From NCBI GenBank assembly GCA_963803245.1, contig CAWDLI010000018.1, positions 62,001 through 126,000 of the forward strand: a stretch of 64,000 nucleotides of DNA, read 5' to 3'. Shown here one piece after another: positions 45,107 through 52,995 of this stretch. Positions within the stretch are counted from its first letter, which is position 1. Each line of letters opens with the position of its first letter. This DNA is from JACVRW01 sp963803245. Its GTDB lineage: Bacteria > Actinomycetota > Thermoleophilia > Solirubrobacterales > Thermoleophilaceae. Both the position numbers and the translations under genes were made by a program. The notes under the pieces are model-generated. The model worked only from the letters and a program-made list of their open reading frames with translations, did not search any database and had not been told where the DNA came from.

Positions 45107-45499
45107 ATGAGAGGTGCAGGTCGAGCAGCGTTCGCGGCCGTCTTGCTGCTGGTCGCGGGGACGCTCAACATCATCTACGGCATCGGCGCGTTGGACGATG
45201 CCAACATCTTCGTCAACGACCAACGGTTCATATTCACCAACCTCAACACCCTCGGCTGGTTCCTGATCGTCCTCGGCGTGATCCAGCTCACCGGAGGCTT
45301 CTCACTGCTGGCCGGCAACGCCTACGGCCGGGTCATCGGCGTCGCCGGCGGCACCCTGGGCGCGATCGGCGCCCTGCTGTCGATCGGCGGGGCCTATCCG
45401 TGGTGGAACCTCGCCATTTTCGCGCTGTGCGTCTACGTCGTCCACGGTCTCTTCGTGTACGGGGAGCCCGAGCCCGGCGAGCCCGTCGCCAGGCGCTAG
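45107..45499 (+). CDS. DUF7144-type four-helix membrane protein
   Basis: A 130-residue protein with four membrane helices (AAFAAVLLLVAGTLNIIYGI, LGWFLIVLGVIQLTGGFSLL, GVAGGTLGAIGALLSIGGAY, WNLAIFALCVYVVHGLFVY). The motif GTLNIIYGIGAL with TLGWFLIVLG matches the paralog at 59429-59821 (GGYNALSGIAAL, AWGWFWLLIG). Function is unknown; such proteins occur in stress-related clusters. ATG 45107 follows GAGGAG at good spacing. A strong hairpin follows the stop. Confidence 0.88.
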   Translation: MRGAGRAAFAAVLLLVAGTLNIIYGIGALDDANIFVNDQRFIFTNLNTLGWFLIVLGVIQLTGGFSLLAGNAYGRVIGVAGGTLGAIGALLSIGGAYPWWNLAIFALCVYVVHGLFVYGEPEPGEPVARR

Positions 45500-45508
45500 C
45501 CGCCGTCG

Positions 45509-45535
45509 CGGGGCCTGGCGGCCTGCCAGGCCCCG
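45509..45535 (+). terminator. Hairpin terminator
   Basis: A perfect 11-bp stem (CGGGGCCTGGC and complement) with a 5-base loop starts 10 bases after the DUF7144 stop. No T-run. Confidence 0.75.
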
Positions 45536-45577
45536 CCATGAGATGTTTCCGGGCGATGCGATCACGATCGACCTGAT

Positions 45578-46237
45578 GTGACGCCGGAGGTCATCGTCCT
45601 CGCGCTCGGGAGCGCGCCGCGGCCGGCTGGCATGGCGGCGCTATATGCGTTGCTCAGCGCCCCACATCCGCGGCGAGTACTCGTGGCCCACGTGGTCGCG
45701 GGCTTCTGCTTCAGCGTGGCCTTCGGCGTGGCCGTCGTGGCGTTCTGCCACGGCGCCGGTCTCCGTCACCAGGACGGTGTCGTGAACTCGCTGGTCCAGC
45801 TGCTGGCGGGCGTGGCGGCGCTGGGCTACGCCGTCGGGGTGGGCACAGGGCGAGCACAGCCCCCCTCCCGCAACGAGTCCGCCGAGGAGTCCGCGGTGAC
45901 ACGGCGGCTCCACAACCCCTCGGTCGGAACGGCGGCGGCCGCCGGAGTGGCCACGCACCTGCCCGGCCTGTTCTACCTCGTGGCCCTGAACTCGATCGTG
46001 AACTCGGGCGACGACCTCGCGGCGGGCCTCGCGGGGGTGCTGCTCTTCAACGTCATCTGGTTCGCCGCGGCGATCGCGTCGGTCGTGATCTTCCTGATCC
46101 GTCCCGGAGCGGCGCGCAGGGCCCTGGGGCGCACGAGCGCCTGGGCTCAGCGGAACGCGCGGGTCACGACGATCGTGGTGTTCGCCGTGGTGGGCGTCTA
46201 CCTGACCCTCAACGGAGCCATCGGGTTGGCCGGCTAG
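45578..46237 (+). CDS. GAP/SfLAP-family membrane protein
   Basis: A 219-residue protein with six membrane helices. It starts VIVLALGSAPRPAGMAALYA and has AGVATHLPGLFYLVALNSI in the middle, the pattern of the GAP (sulfolipid-addressing, SfLAP-like) family, which in mycobacteria is linked to export of cell-envelope glycolipids. What it carries here is unknown. GTG 45578. No ribosome site is obvious. Confidence 0.82.
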   Translation: MTPEVIVLALGSAPRPAGMAALYALLSAPHPRRVLVAHVVAGFCFSVAFGVAVVAFCHGAGLRHQDGVVNSLVQLLAGVAALGYAVGVGTGRAQPPSRNESAEESAVTRRLHNPSVGTAAAAGVATHLPGLFYLVALNSIVNSGDDLAAGLAGVLLFNVIWFAAAIASVVIFLIRPGAARRALGRTSAWAQRNARVTTIVVFAVVGVYLTLNGAIGLAG

Positions 46238-46313
46238 CAGTAGGCTCGCACCCGGCCCGCACGCATGCGCGCACATTTGCGCACGAACGGCGGGCGGTGG
46301 ATGATGGCTCGCG

Positions 46314-46997
46314 GTGCCCTTCGCCTACCGCCACATCGCCATCGGCGCCGGCGTTCTCGCCGCGCGCACCGCCGAAGCCGCGGTTTCGGCCCCGGCCCGG
46401 CTGGTCGCCCCCGCCGCCGGCGCTGCGCTCGGCTCGCCCGTGCTGGGTCCGGCGCGCCGGACGGCAGAGCGCGCGCTCGGCGACCTCGCAGATCTCGGTG
46501 GCCGCTGGGAGGCACGGGCGCGGCTGACGCTCGAGCAGGCAGGCCAGGAGCTCCTCAGAGGTCCGCTGATCGATCAGCTCGTGGCGGCTCTCGCCGAGGC
46601 GCGGGTGATCGAGCGCATAGTCGAGCGACTGCTCGACGAGGAGGTGGCGGAGCGAATCGTGGTCCTCGCGCTGGAGAGTCCCACGATCGACCGGATCGTC
46701 GAGCGTGTGCTCGAGAGCCCCAGCGTGGAGCGTGCGATCGAGCGCGTTCTCGAGAGCAGCCTCGTGTCGGCGACCACCGAGCGAGTGCTCGTCAGCGCAG
46801 AGCTCCAGCTCGTCGTCGAGCGCATAGCGAACAGCCCGGAGGTGCGAAACGCGATCGCGCAACAGTCATTCGGGTTGGCGGACGTGGTCGCCCAGGAGGT
46901 GCGCTCGCGCAGCGTGACCGGCGACGAGACCGCGGAGCGGCTCGCCCGGTCGATCCTCCGTCGCCGGCCTCGGCGCCTCGGCGGCGGGTCTTCGTGA
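46314..46997 (+). CDS. Repeat-containing helical protein, unknown function
   Basis: A 227-residue protein with no recognised domain. An Ala-rich N-terminus is followed by imperfect repeats of about 14-16 residues built on the pattern IxRIVERVLESPxVE (IERIVERLLDEEVAERIV, IDRIVERVLESPSVER, AIERVLESSLVSATTERVL). This suggests a helical solenoid or coiled-coil scaffold. GTG 46314. Its stop overlaps the start of the RDD gene (GTGA), so the two are made together and may interact at the membrane. Confidence 0.8.
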   Translation: MPFAYRHIAIGAGVLAARTAEAAVSAPARLVAPAAGAALGSPVLGPARRTAERALGDLADLGGRWEARARLTLEQAGQELLRGPLIDQLVAALAEARVIERIVERLLDEEVAERIVVLALESPTIDRIVERVLESPSVERAIERVLESSLVSATTERVLVSAELQLVVERIANSPEVRNAIAQQSFGLADVVAQEVRSRSVTGDETAERLARSILRRRPRRLGGGSS

Positions 46998-47551
46998 CCG
47001 CACGGCCGGGTGTGCCGTATGCGGGCCTGGTCACCCGCTCGCTCGCGCTGGGCATCGACCTGCTGGCGATCAACGCGGCCATCGCCGTGATCGGCGCGGT
47101 CATAAGTCTCGTGGCTTCCATGCTGAACCTCGACCTCGACGCATCCACCGTCGTGGTGGCAGCCCTGCTGGGCGCCTGGTGGCTGCTGGTCGGCTCCTAC
47201 CTGGTCCTCTTCTGGACGCTCGTCGGCCAGACTCCGGGAATGTCGCTGATGCACCTGCGAGTGGCGGCGCGTGACGGAGGGCGCCCCGGGCTCGTCCAGT
47301 CCATCGTGCGGCTGGGGGGAATGGTGCTTGCGGCGATCCCGCTGATGGCCGGATACGCGCTCATCCTCTTCGACGATCGCCGCCAGGGGCTCCAGGACAA
47401 GCTCGCGCGCACGGTCGTCCTCTATGTGCCCGAGGAAGCCGAGCTCGAGGTCGAGCTCGGCTCAGCCTCGATCGACGGTGACGGTGCCCGACTGCACCTT
47501 CCCATGGATCGTGCAGTAGTACGAGATCTTCCCGGGCGTGGTGGGCTTTAG
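46994..47551 (+). CDS. RDD-family membrane protein
   Basis: A 185-residue RDD protein. The name motif is seen as GLVTRSLALGIDLLAINAAI (Arg and Asp at the first helix) with the last in LFDDRRQGLQDKLARTVVLY. Three helices lie between (residues 20-45, 55-80, 110-130), with the motif GQTPGMSLMHLRVAARDGGR between the second and third. Function is unknown; some relatives affect ion or osmotic tolerance. Its last 30 residues overlap the 3' end of the cupredoxin gene on the other strand by 90 bases. Confidence 0.85.
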   Translation: MTARPGVPYAGLVTRSLALGIDLLAINAAIAVIGAVISLVASMLNLDLDASTVVVAALLGAWWLLVGSYLVLFWTLVGQTPGMSLMHLRVAARDGGRPGLVQSIVRLGGMVLAAIPLMAGYALILFDDRRQGLQDKLARTVVLYVPEEAELEVELGSASIDGDGARLHLPMDRAVVRDLPGRGGL

Positions 47552-47857
47552 CGCGTAGGCGCCGCGCGGGTTCAGCGTGCCCGAGTCGAACTTGACGGCG
47601 CTGTCGGTGTCGGAGGTGACGGTGTGCGCGACGGCCCCCTCGTTGCGCCAGCTGATCGACTGGCCGCGTTTGATCGCCAGGTCCTTGGGCTTGTAGAAGT
47701 TGTCGCCGACCGCGACCTTGACGACGGCCGGAATCGCCTCCTGCTGCGTCGTCGCCGGCTCTTCCGCCGCTGTCGTGTCCTTGTCGTCGTCGCCCCCGCA
47801 GCCTGTGAGCAGCAGCGCGACGAGCGCGGCGGCCGGCGTCAGTCGTGATCCCCACAT
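47462..47857 (-). CDS. Cupredoxin-domain lipoprotein
   Basis: A 131-residue exported copper protein of the plastocyanin/amicyanin type. The signal ends in a lipobox (ALLLTGC) followed by an acidic linker. The domain has DNFYKPKDLAIKRGQSISW, the first copper His in AVAHTVTSD, and the Cys/His pair in YYCTIHGKVQSG. The axial Met expected shortly after the second His is missing (VQ instead), so the copper site may be tuned differently or filled by Gln. ATG 47857 follows AGAGGAG. It shares an operator with the divergent arylsulfatase gene. Confidence 0.9.
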   Translation of the reverse strand: MWGSRLTPAAALVALLLTGCGGDDDKDTTAAEEPATTQQEAIPAVVKVAVGDNFYKPKDLAIKRGQSISWRNEGAVAHTVTSDTDSAVKFDSGTLNPRGAYALKPTTPGKISYYCTIHGKVQSGTVTVDRG

Positions 47858-47881
47858 GTGACTCCTCTTGTTGTCACCCCC

Positions 47882-47954
47882 ATCCTCCCGTCCCAGAGCA
47901 TCGACGCCTTCACCCGATTCAGGTGATGCGTGGCCACCCGACGGGCGCGAGGAT
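47882..47954. promoter_or_regulatory. Bidirectional operator of cupredoxin and arylsulfatase
   Basis: Palindrome TCACCC-N5-AGGTGA (47910-47926). On the plus side a third half-site CCACCC (47934-47939, N7) and then GAGGAT (47949-47954). On the minus side the same hexamer GAGGAT (47887-47882). Both -10 boxes lie exactly 22 bases from the palindrome, so one bound protein could govern both genes. Confidence 0.65.
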
Positions 47955-47978
47955 CCGATCAACCTCGAGAGGAGTTCC

Positions 47979-50324
47979 ATGCAGCGCGACGTTCTGCCGA
48001 TGCCCGATCAGCCGCACGACGGCCTGGTCACCTACGACGCGAAGGACCCCGCCACCTCGTTCCCTCCGATCGAGCCGCTGCGCCCGCCGGAGGGTGCCCC
48101 AAACGTGCTGATCGTGCTGCTCGACGACGCGGGCTTTGGCTCGTCGAGCGCCTTCGGTGGACCCTGCGCGACCCCCGTGGCGGAGCGCCTGGCCGAGAAC
48201 GGGCTGAGGTACAACCGCTTTCACACGACCGCGCTCTGCTCACCCACGCGCCAGGCGCTGCTGACAGGGCGCAACCATCACTCCGTCGGCATGGGCGGGA
48301 TCACCGAGATCGCCACGTCGGCGCCCGGTTACAACTCGGTTCGCCCGAACACGGCGGCGCCGCTGGCGGAGACGCTCAAGCTCAACGGCTACTCCACCGC
48401 CCAGTTCGGCAAGTGCCACGAGGTACCGGTCTGGGAGACCAGCCCGCTTGGACCGTTCAACGCCTGGCCCAGCGGCGGCGGCGGCTTCGAGCACTTCTAC
48501 GGCTTCATCGGCGGCGAGACCAACCAGTACGCGCCGGCGCTGTACGACGGCACGGCCCCGATCGAGCCGGACCGCACCCCGGAGGAGGGCTACCACCTCA
48601 CCGAGGACATGACCGACCGGGCGATCGACTGGGTGCGCCAGCAGAAGGCGCTGATGCCGGACAAGCCGTTCTTCGCCTACTTCGCGCCGGGGGCAACGCA
48701 TGCGCCGCACCACGTGCCGCTCGAGTGGTCGGACAAGTACAAGGGCCGGTTCGACGAGGGCTGGGACGCGGTCCGGGAGGAGACCTTCAAACGGCAGCAG
48801 GAGCTCGGCGTGATCCCACCCGAGGCAGAGCTGACCGACCGGCCGGAGGAGATCCCGGCGTGGGACGACATGCCGGACGACCTCAAGCCGGTGCTCGCGC
48901 GCCAGATGGAGGTCTACGCGGGCTTCATGGAGCACACGGACCACCACGTCGGCCGCCTGATCGACGCGCTCGCGGACCTGGAGATCCTCGACGACACGCT
49001 GGTCTACTACATCGTCGGCGACAACGGCGCCTCGGCCGAGGGAACTCCGCAGGGCACGTTCAACGAGATGATCACCCTCAACGGCGCGGCAGGGATCGAG
49101 ACGACCGAGTTCATGGCCGAGCGGATCGACCAGTTCGGCACGATCGCCGCGAACAACCACTACGCGGTCGGCTGGGCGCACGCGATGGACACGCCCTACC
49201 AGTGGACCAAGCAGGTGGCCTCGCACTGGGGCGGCACACGCAACGGCACCGTCGTCCACTGGCCCAACGGCTTCACCGCTCGCGGCGAGGTGCGTGCGCA
49301 GTTCAGCCACGTGATCGACGTGGCGGCGACGGTGCTCGATGCAGCCGGGCTGCCGGCGCCGACGTTCGTCCATGGCGTCCAGCAGATGCCGCTGCACGGA
49401 AGAAGCATGGTCCCTACCTTCCACGAGCCCGCAGCTCCCGAGCACCGCGAGACGCAGTACTTCGAGATGTTCGTCAACCGCGGCATCTACCACGAGGGCT
49501 GGACCGCCGTCACCCGGCACAGCATCCCGTGGAAGCCGACCGAGATGCCGGCGTTTGACGACGACGTCTGGGAGCTGTACGCCCCCGACGACTGGACCCA
49601 GGCCCACGACCTGTCCGCCGAGAAGCCGGAGAAGCTCCGTGAGCTCCAGCGGCTGTTCCTGATCGAGGCCGCTCGATACCAGGTACTTCCCCTCGACGAC
49701 CGCCGTTTTGAGCGCTTCAACGCCGACCTCGCCGGCCGCCCGCAGCTCGTCCGGGGGACCACGCAGCTGCTGTATGAGGGGATGGGGCGCCTGTCGGAGA
49801 ACTCGGTGCTCAACATCAAGAACAAGTCACACGCCATCACCGCGCAGATCGACGTGCCCGAGGGTGGCGCCGAGGGAGTGCTCGTCGCCCAGGGCGGCGC
49901 GTACGCCGGCTGGAGCCTCTACCTCCACGAGGGCCGGCCGGCCTACTGCTACAACCTCTTCGGCCTCCAGCGGTTCAAGATCTACGGAGAGCAATCCGTG
50001 CCCGCAGGCGAGCACCAAGTCCGCATGGAGTTCGCCTACGACGGCGGCGGTCTGGCCAAGGGCGGCGACGTGACGCTCTACCTCGACGGCGACAGGGTCG
50101 GTGCCGATCGCGTCGAGCACACGGTGCCGATGGCCTTCTCCGGCGATGAGACGCTGGACCTGGGTCGCGACAGCGGCACCCCCGTCAGTGACGACCACGG
50201 GGCCGTCAACGGCTTCACAGGTCGCGTGCGCTGGGTGCAGATCGACATCGACGAGGCAGCCGAGGATCTCGACCACCTGATCACTCCGGAGGAGCGCCTG
50301 CGCGTAGCGATGGCCAGGCAGTAG
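47979..50324 (+). CDS. Arylsulfatase (formylglycine type)
   Basis: A 781-residue type I sulfatase, hydrolysing sulfate esters. Metal/active-site motifs: VLIVLLDDAGFG (Asp 49/50), TTALCSPTRQALLTGRNH with the CxPxR site whose Cys 87 becomes formylglycine, FGKCHEVP, and VGDNGAS (Asp 348, Asn 349). Residues beyond about 600 form a beta-rich C-terminal domain (GGVLVAQGG-like, LYLDGDRVG) like LamG/ConA. No signal peptide is seen, so it may be cytoplasmic. ATG 47979 follows GAGAGGAG. No formylglycine-generating enzyme gene lies in the window. Longer upstream start would cover the operator. Confidence 0.95.
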   Translation: MQRDVLPMPDQPHDGLVTYDAKDPATSFPPIEPLRPPEGAPNVLIVLLDDAGFGSSSAFGGPCATPVAERLAENGLRYNRFHTTALCSPTRQALLTGRNHHSVGMGGITEIATSAPGYNSVRPNTAAPLAETLKLNGYSTAQFGKCHEVPVWETSPLGPFNAWPSGGGGFEHFYGFIGGETNQYAPALYDGTAPIEPDRTPEEGYHLTEDMTDRAIDWVRQQKALMPDKPFFAYFAPGATHAPHHVPLEWSDKYKGRFDEGWDAVREETFKRQQELGVIPPEAELTDRPEEIPAWDDMPDDLKPVLARQMEVYAGFMEHTDHHVGRLIDALADLEILDDTLVYYIVGDNGASAEGTPQGTFNEMITLNGAAGIETTEFMAERIDQFGTIAANNHYAVGWAHAMDTPYQWTKQVASHWGGTRNGTVVHWPNGFTARGEVRAQFSHVIDVAATVLDAAGLPAPTFVHGVQQMPLHGRSMVPTFHEPAAPEHRETQYFEMFVNRGIYHEGWTAVTRHSIPWKPTEMPAFDDDVWELYAPDDWTQAHDLSAEKPEKLRELQRLFLIEAARYQVLPLDDRRFERFNADLAGRPQLVRGTTQLLYEGMGRLSENSVLNIKNKSHAITAQIDVPEGGAEGVLVAQGGAYAGWSLYLHEGRPAYCYNLFGLQRFKIYGEQSVPAGEHQVRMEFAYDGGGLAKGGDVTLYLDGDRVGADRVEHTVPMAFSGDETLDLGRDSGTPVSDDHGAVNGFTGRVRWVQIDIDEAAEDLDHLITPEERLRVAMARQ

Positions 50325-50334
50325 GCCTCGGCTA

Positions 50335-50350
50335 GGGGTGTGTACACCCC
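50335..50350. promoter_or_regulatory. Palindrome upstream of coiled-coil membrane protein gene
   Basis: GGGGTGT-GT-ACACCCC is a perfect 7-2-7 palindrome, 11 bases after the arylsulfatase stop and 64 bases before GTG 50414. The 2-base centre is too small for a hairpin, so an operator is more likely than a terminator. It differs from the TCACCC-N5-GGGTGA sites. Confidence 0.4.
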
Positions 50351-50413
50351 GTGCGCTTGCTTGCCTGCATTGTTGCGCGCGACCCGACCCGTGCGTGAGG
50401 CTTCGTCCAACGA

Positions 50414-51973
50414 GTGCCTGACCAGTCCGACACCTCCTCGCCGAAGCGGCGTCGCCGTGTGTTGGTGTGGTCGCTGATTGTGGTCGCGTCGGTGTTGTTG
50501 GTCGTTTCGATCACTGCGAATTGGGTGCAGCGCGCCGTGCTCGATACGGACGAGGTGGTGAACACCAGCGACGAGATCTTGGCCGATCAGGATGTTCAGG
50601 AGGCGCTCAGCATCTTCTTGGTCGATCAGCTCTACGCCAACGTCGATGTGCCGGCGGAAATCCGGGAGAAGCTGCCGGACAACGCGAAGGCGCTGGCGGC
50701 TCCGGTGGCGGCGGCGACCCGGCAGCTGGCGTTGAACGTGTCGGAGAAGGCACTCGCCGCGCCGCGGGTGCAGGAGCTCGTCTCGCTCTCGATCCGCAGG
50801 TCGCACGGACAGTTCGTCCGGCTGATCGAAGACGAGGGCAAGTACGTCTCGACCACCGGCGGCGCCGTGACGCTCGAGTACGGCGACGTGATCGCCGACC
50901 TGGCCGTCCGCCTCGGCGTCGACCCGGAGGCGATCGCGCGGATCCGGGACGTCGTGCGCGACCTCTCGACCGACCTCAAGCAGCGCTTGACCTCGCTGCA
51001 GACCCGGATCAAGACGGTCCGCTCAGGGCTCGCCGACGTGCAGGGCGGCACACTGCCCCCCGAGCTCGAACAGAACCTCGAGGCGCTCGAGTCGAACACC
51101 GGTCAGCTGCAGGGCAAGATCGCGAGCCTCCACACCAAGCTCGAGACCGTGCAGGAAAAAGCCCCGGCCCAGCTCCAAGACCGGCTCACAAGCTTCGACA
51201 GCCGGCTCACCGACCTCGACGGCCGCCTCTCAGCGATCGGCGGGTGGGCCGCCGCCGTGCTCGACGAGCCCGAACAGACAAACGTCGATCAGCTCGACGC
51301 CGCGCTCGCCACGACCGAAGCGCGCGTCAACGCGCTCCTCGAGCGCCAAGCGCTCCAGAACCCCGGCCAGCTCGTCGTCATGGAATCCGACCAGCTCAAC
51401 GGACTCCAGACGATCGTCGCGGCGCTCCGCAACCTCGGCTTCGTGCTCCCACTGCTGGTGCTCTTCCTCTACATGGCCGCCATCTACCTGGCGCAGGGAT
51501 GGCACCGCGAAGCGCTGATCGCGGCCGGCGGCGGGATCCTCACGGCAACACTGCTCGTGCTGCTGACCCGGCGCTTGCTCGGCGGCGCGGTCGTCGACTC
51601 GGTAGCGAGCTCACAGACAGTCGAGCCGGCCATCCAATCCGTCTGGGACATCGTCTCCGGAACGCTGCGCGAACGCGCGCTGTTCGCCCTCGTGATCGGG
51701 GCGGCGTTCGTCGTCGCGGGCCTGTTCGCAGGGCCCGCCCGCTGGGCAGTCGCCGCGCGCCGCGCCCTCGCGCCGCACCTCCGCGACCACCCGGTCGCGG
51801 TCTACTTCGTCGTCGCCGTGCTGTTCCTGCTCTGGCTGACCATCATGCCCGGGATCAACAACCTCGGACAGGTCCTCGTGATCGTGCTGCTCGCCGCGCT
51901 GGCCGTGGTGGGCATCGAATTGCTGCGCCGTCAGACGGCGCAGGAGTTTCCGCCGCATCCCAGCAATCCCTGA
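50414..51973 (+). CDS. Membrane protein with long coiled coil, unknown function
   Basis: A 519-residue protein. A basic N-terminus (KRRRR) leads to one helix (VLVWSLIVVASVLLVVSI). About 300 mostly helical residues should face outside, including a coiled coil with heptads (LTSLQTRIKTVRSGLADVQ, then LESNTGQLQGKIASLHTKLE). Four helices close the protein (FVLPLLVLFLYMAAIYLA, AALIAAGGG-like, FALVIGAAFVVAGLFAGPA, VAVYFVVAVLFLLWLTIM). It resembles actinobacterial integral proteins of unknown role. First of three same-strand genes with BrkB and the holin/phosphodiesterase protein. Confidence 0.82.
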   Translation: MPDQSDTSSPKRRRRVLVWSLIVVASVLLVVSITANWVQRAVLDTDEVVNTSDEILADQDVQEALSIFLVDQLYANVDVPAEIREKLPDNAKALAAPVAAATRQLALNVSEKALAAPRVQELVSLSIRRSHGQFVRLIEDEGKYVSTTGGAVTLEYGDVIADLAVRLGVDPEAIARIRDVVRDLSTDLKQRLTSLQTRIKTVRSGLADVQGGTLPPELEQNLEALESNTGQLQGKIASLHTKLETVQEKAPAQLQDRLTSFDSRLTDLDGRLSAIGGWAAAVLDEPEQTNVDQLDAALATTEARVNALLERQALQNPGQLVVMESDQLNGLQTIVAALRNLGFVLPLLVLFLYMAAIYLAQGWHREALIAAGGGILTATLLVLLTRRLLGGAVVDSVASSQTVEPAIQSVWDIVSGTLRERALFALVIGAAFVVAGLFAGPARWAVAARRALAPHLRDHPVAVYFVVAVLFLLWLTIMPGINNLGQVLVIVLLAALAVVGIELLRRQTAQEFPPHPSNP

Positions 51974-51992
51974 TCGAAGCCGGTCCGTAGCC

Positions 51993-52967
51993 ATGGCGGG
52001 CGATGATTCCCTCGAGCCAGACCGGCGAGGACATGTGAATCGCGAGCGCGTCTTACGGACGCTGACGTTCTGGCTGCGGCCCGAGTTCGTGCTCCGCGTC
52101 GTCAACCGCTTTCAGAAGATCGCGGGCTTCGACCGGGCGATCGCCCTCGCCTCCTCAGCGCTCACCGCGACGATCCCGCTGGCGATTGTCACGAGCGCGC
52201 TGTCCTCGGAGCTCGGGGGGAAGGACACGGCCGAACGGATCATCGACCGTTACGGCCTGACGGGAGGCGGCGCCGAGGCGGTCACGGACGTCTTCGCGCC
52301 GCCCACCGGCGTGGACACAAGCCTCGGCATCATCGGCCTCCTCTTTCTCCTGGTCGCGGTGCTGAGCTTCAGCCGGGGCGTACAGCGGCTGTTCGAGCAA
52401 ACCTGGGAGCTCAGCCCGCTGAGCGTCCGCAACACCTTCAACGGGCTCCTGTGGATTGGCGGGCTCTCGGCGTACATCGCGGCCAGCGGCCTCATCCACG
52501 CCGTACTGGGGCGCAGCCGCCTGGAGCTGACAGCCGCGCTGCTGGTCGCCCCGCTGACGGCTGCCTTCCTGCTCTGGAGCGGCAGGGTCCTCAGCGCCAA
52601 ACGGATCCCCCGCCGGGATCTCTTCCCGTTTGCCATCTTCGGTTCGGCGTTGCTGGCGGCCTACTCGGTCGGCGCGACGGTGTACGTCCCGCACCTCTTC
52701 GAGACGTTCGCCACCCGCTACGGCGTGATCGGCGCGGTCTTCGCCATGATCTCGACGCTCTTCTGCGTCATGGTCGTCATCGTCGGCTCGGCGGCGGCCG
52801 GCCGCGAGATCCATGCTGAGCTCGGCCGTATCCGGCGGGGCGAGCGGCCCGCCGACGACGAGGTGAAGCGCCAATGGGACGAGATCACCGGCGAAGCGCG
52901 GTCGCGCTGGCAGACGCTCCGGGAGCAGCGTCAGGAACGCCGGCGCAAACGTCAGGAAGGGCGATGA
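51993..52967 (+). CDS. YihY/BrkB-family membrane protein
   Basis: A 324-residue protein with six membrane helices. It matches the YihY/BrkB family (virulence factor BrkB-like): an early ALTATIPLAIVTSALSSELG, then VLSFSRGVQRLFEQTWEL, the pattern of the family core, and the last helix GAVFAMISTLFCVMVVIVGS. The C-terminus is highly basic (RQERRRKRQEGR). The biochemical role of the family is unsettled. It starts 20 bases after the coiled-coil protein and probably shares its mRNA. Confidence 0.88.
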   Translation: MAGDDSLEPDRRGHVNRERVLRTLTFWLRPEFVLRVVNRFQKIAGFDRAIALASSALTATIPLAIVTSALSSELGGKDTAERIIDRYGLTGGGAEAVTDVFAPPTGVDTSLGIIGLLFLLVAVLSFSRGVQRLFEQTWELSPLSVRNTFNGLLWIGGLSAYIAASGLIHAVLGRSRLELTAALLVAPLTAAFLLWSGRVLSAKRIPRRDLFPFAIFGSALLAAYSVGATVYVPHLFETFATRYGVIGAVFAMISTLFCVMVVIVGSAAAGREIHAELGRIRRGERPADDEVKRQWDEITGEARSRWQTLREQRQERRRKRQEGR

Positions 52968-52995
52968 TGGTCACCCCACCGAGAAGGAGAACGTG

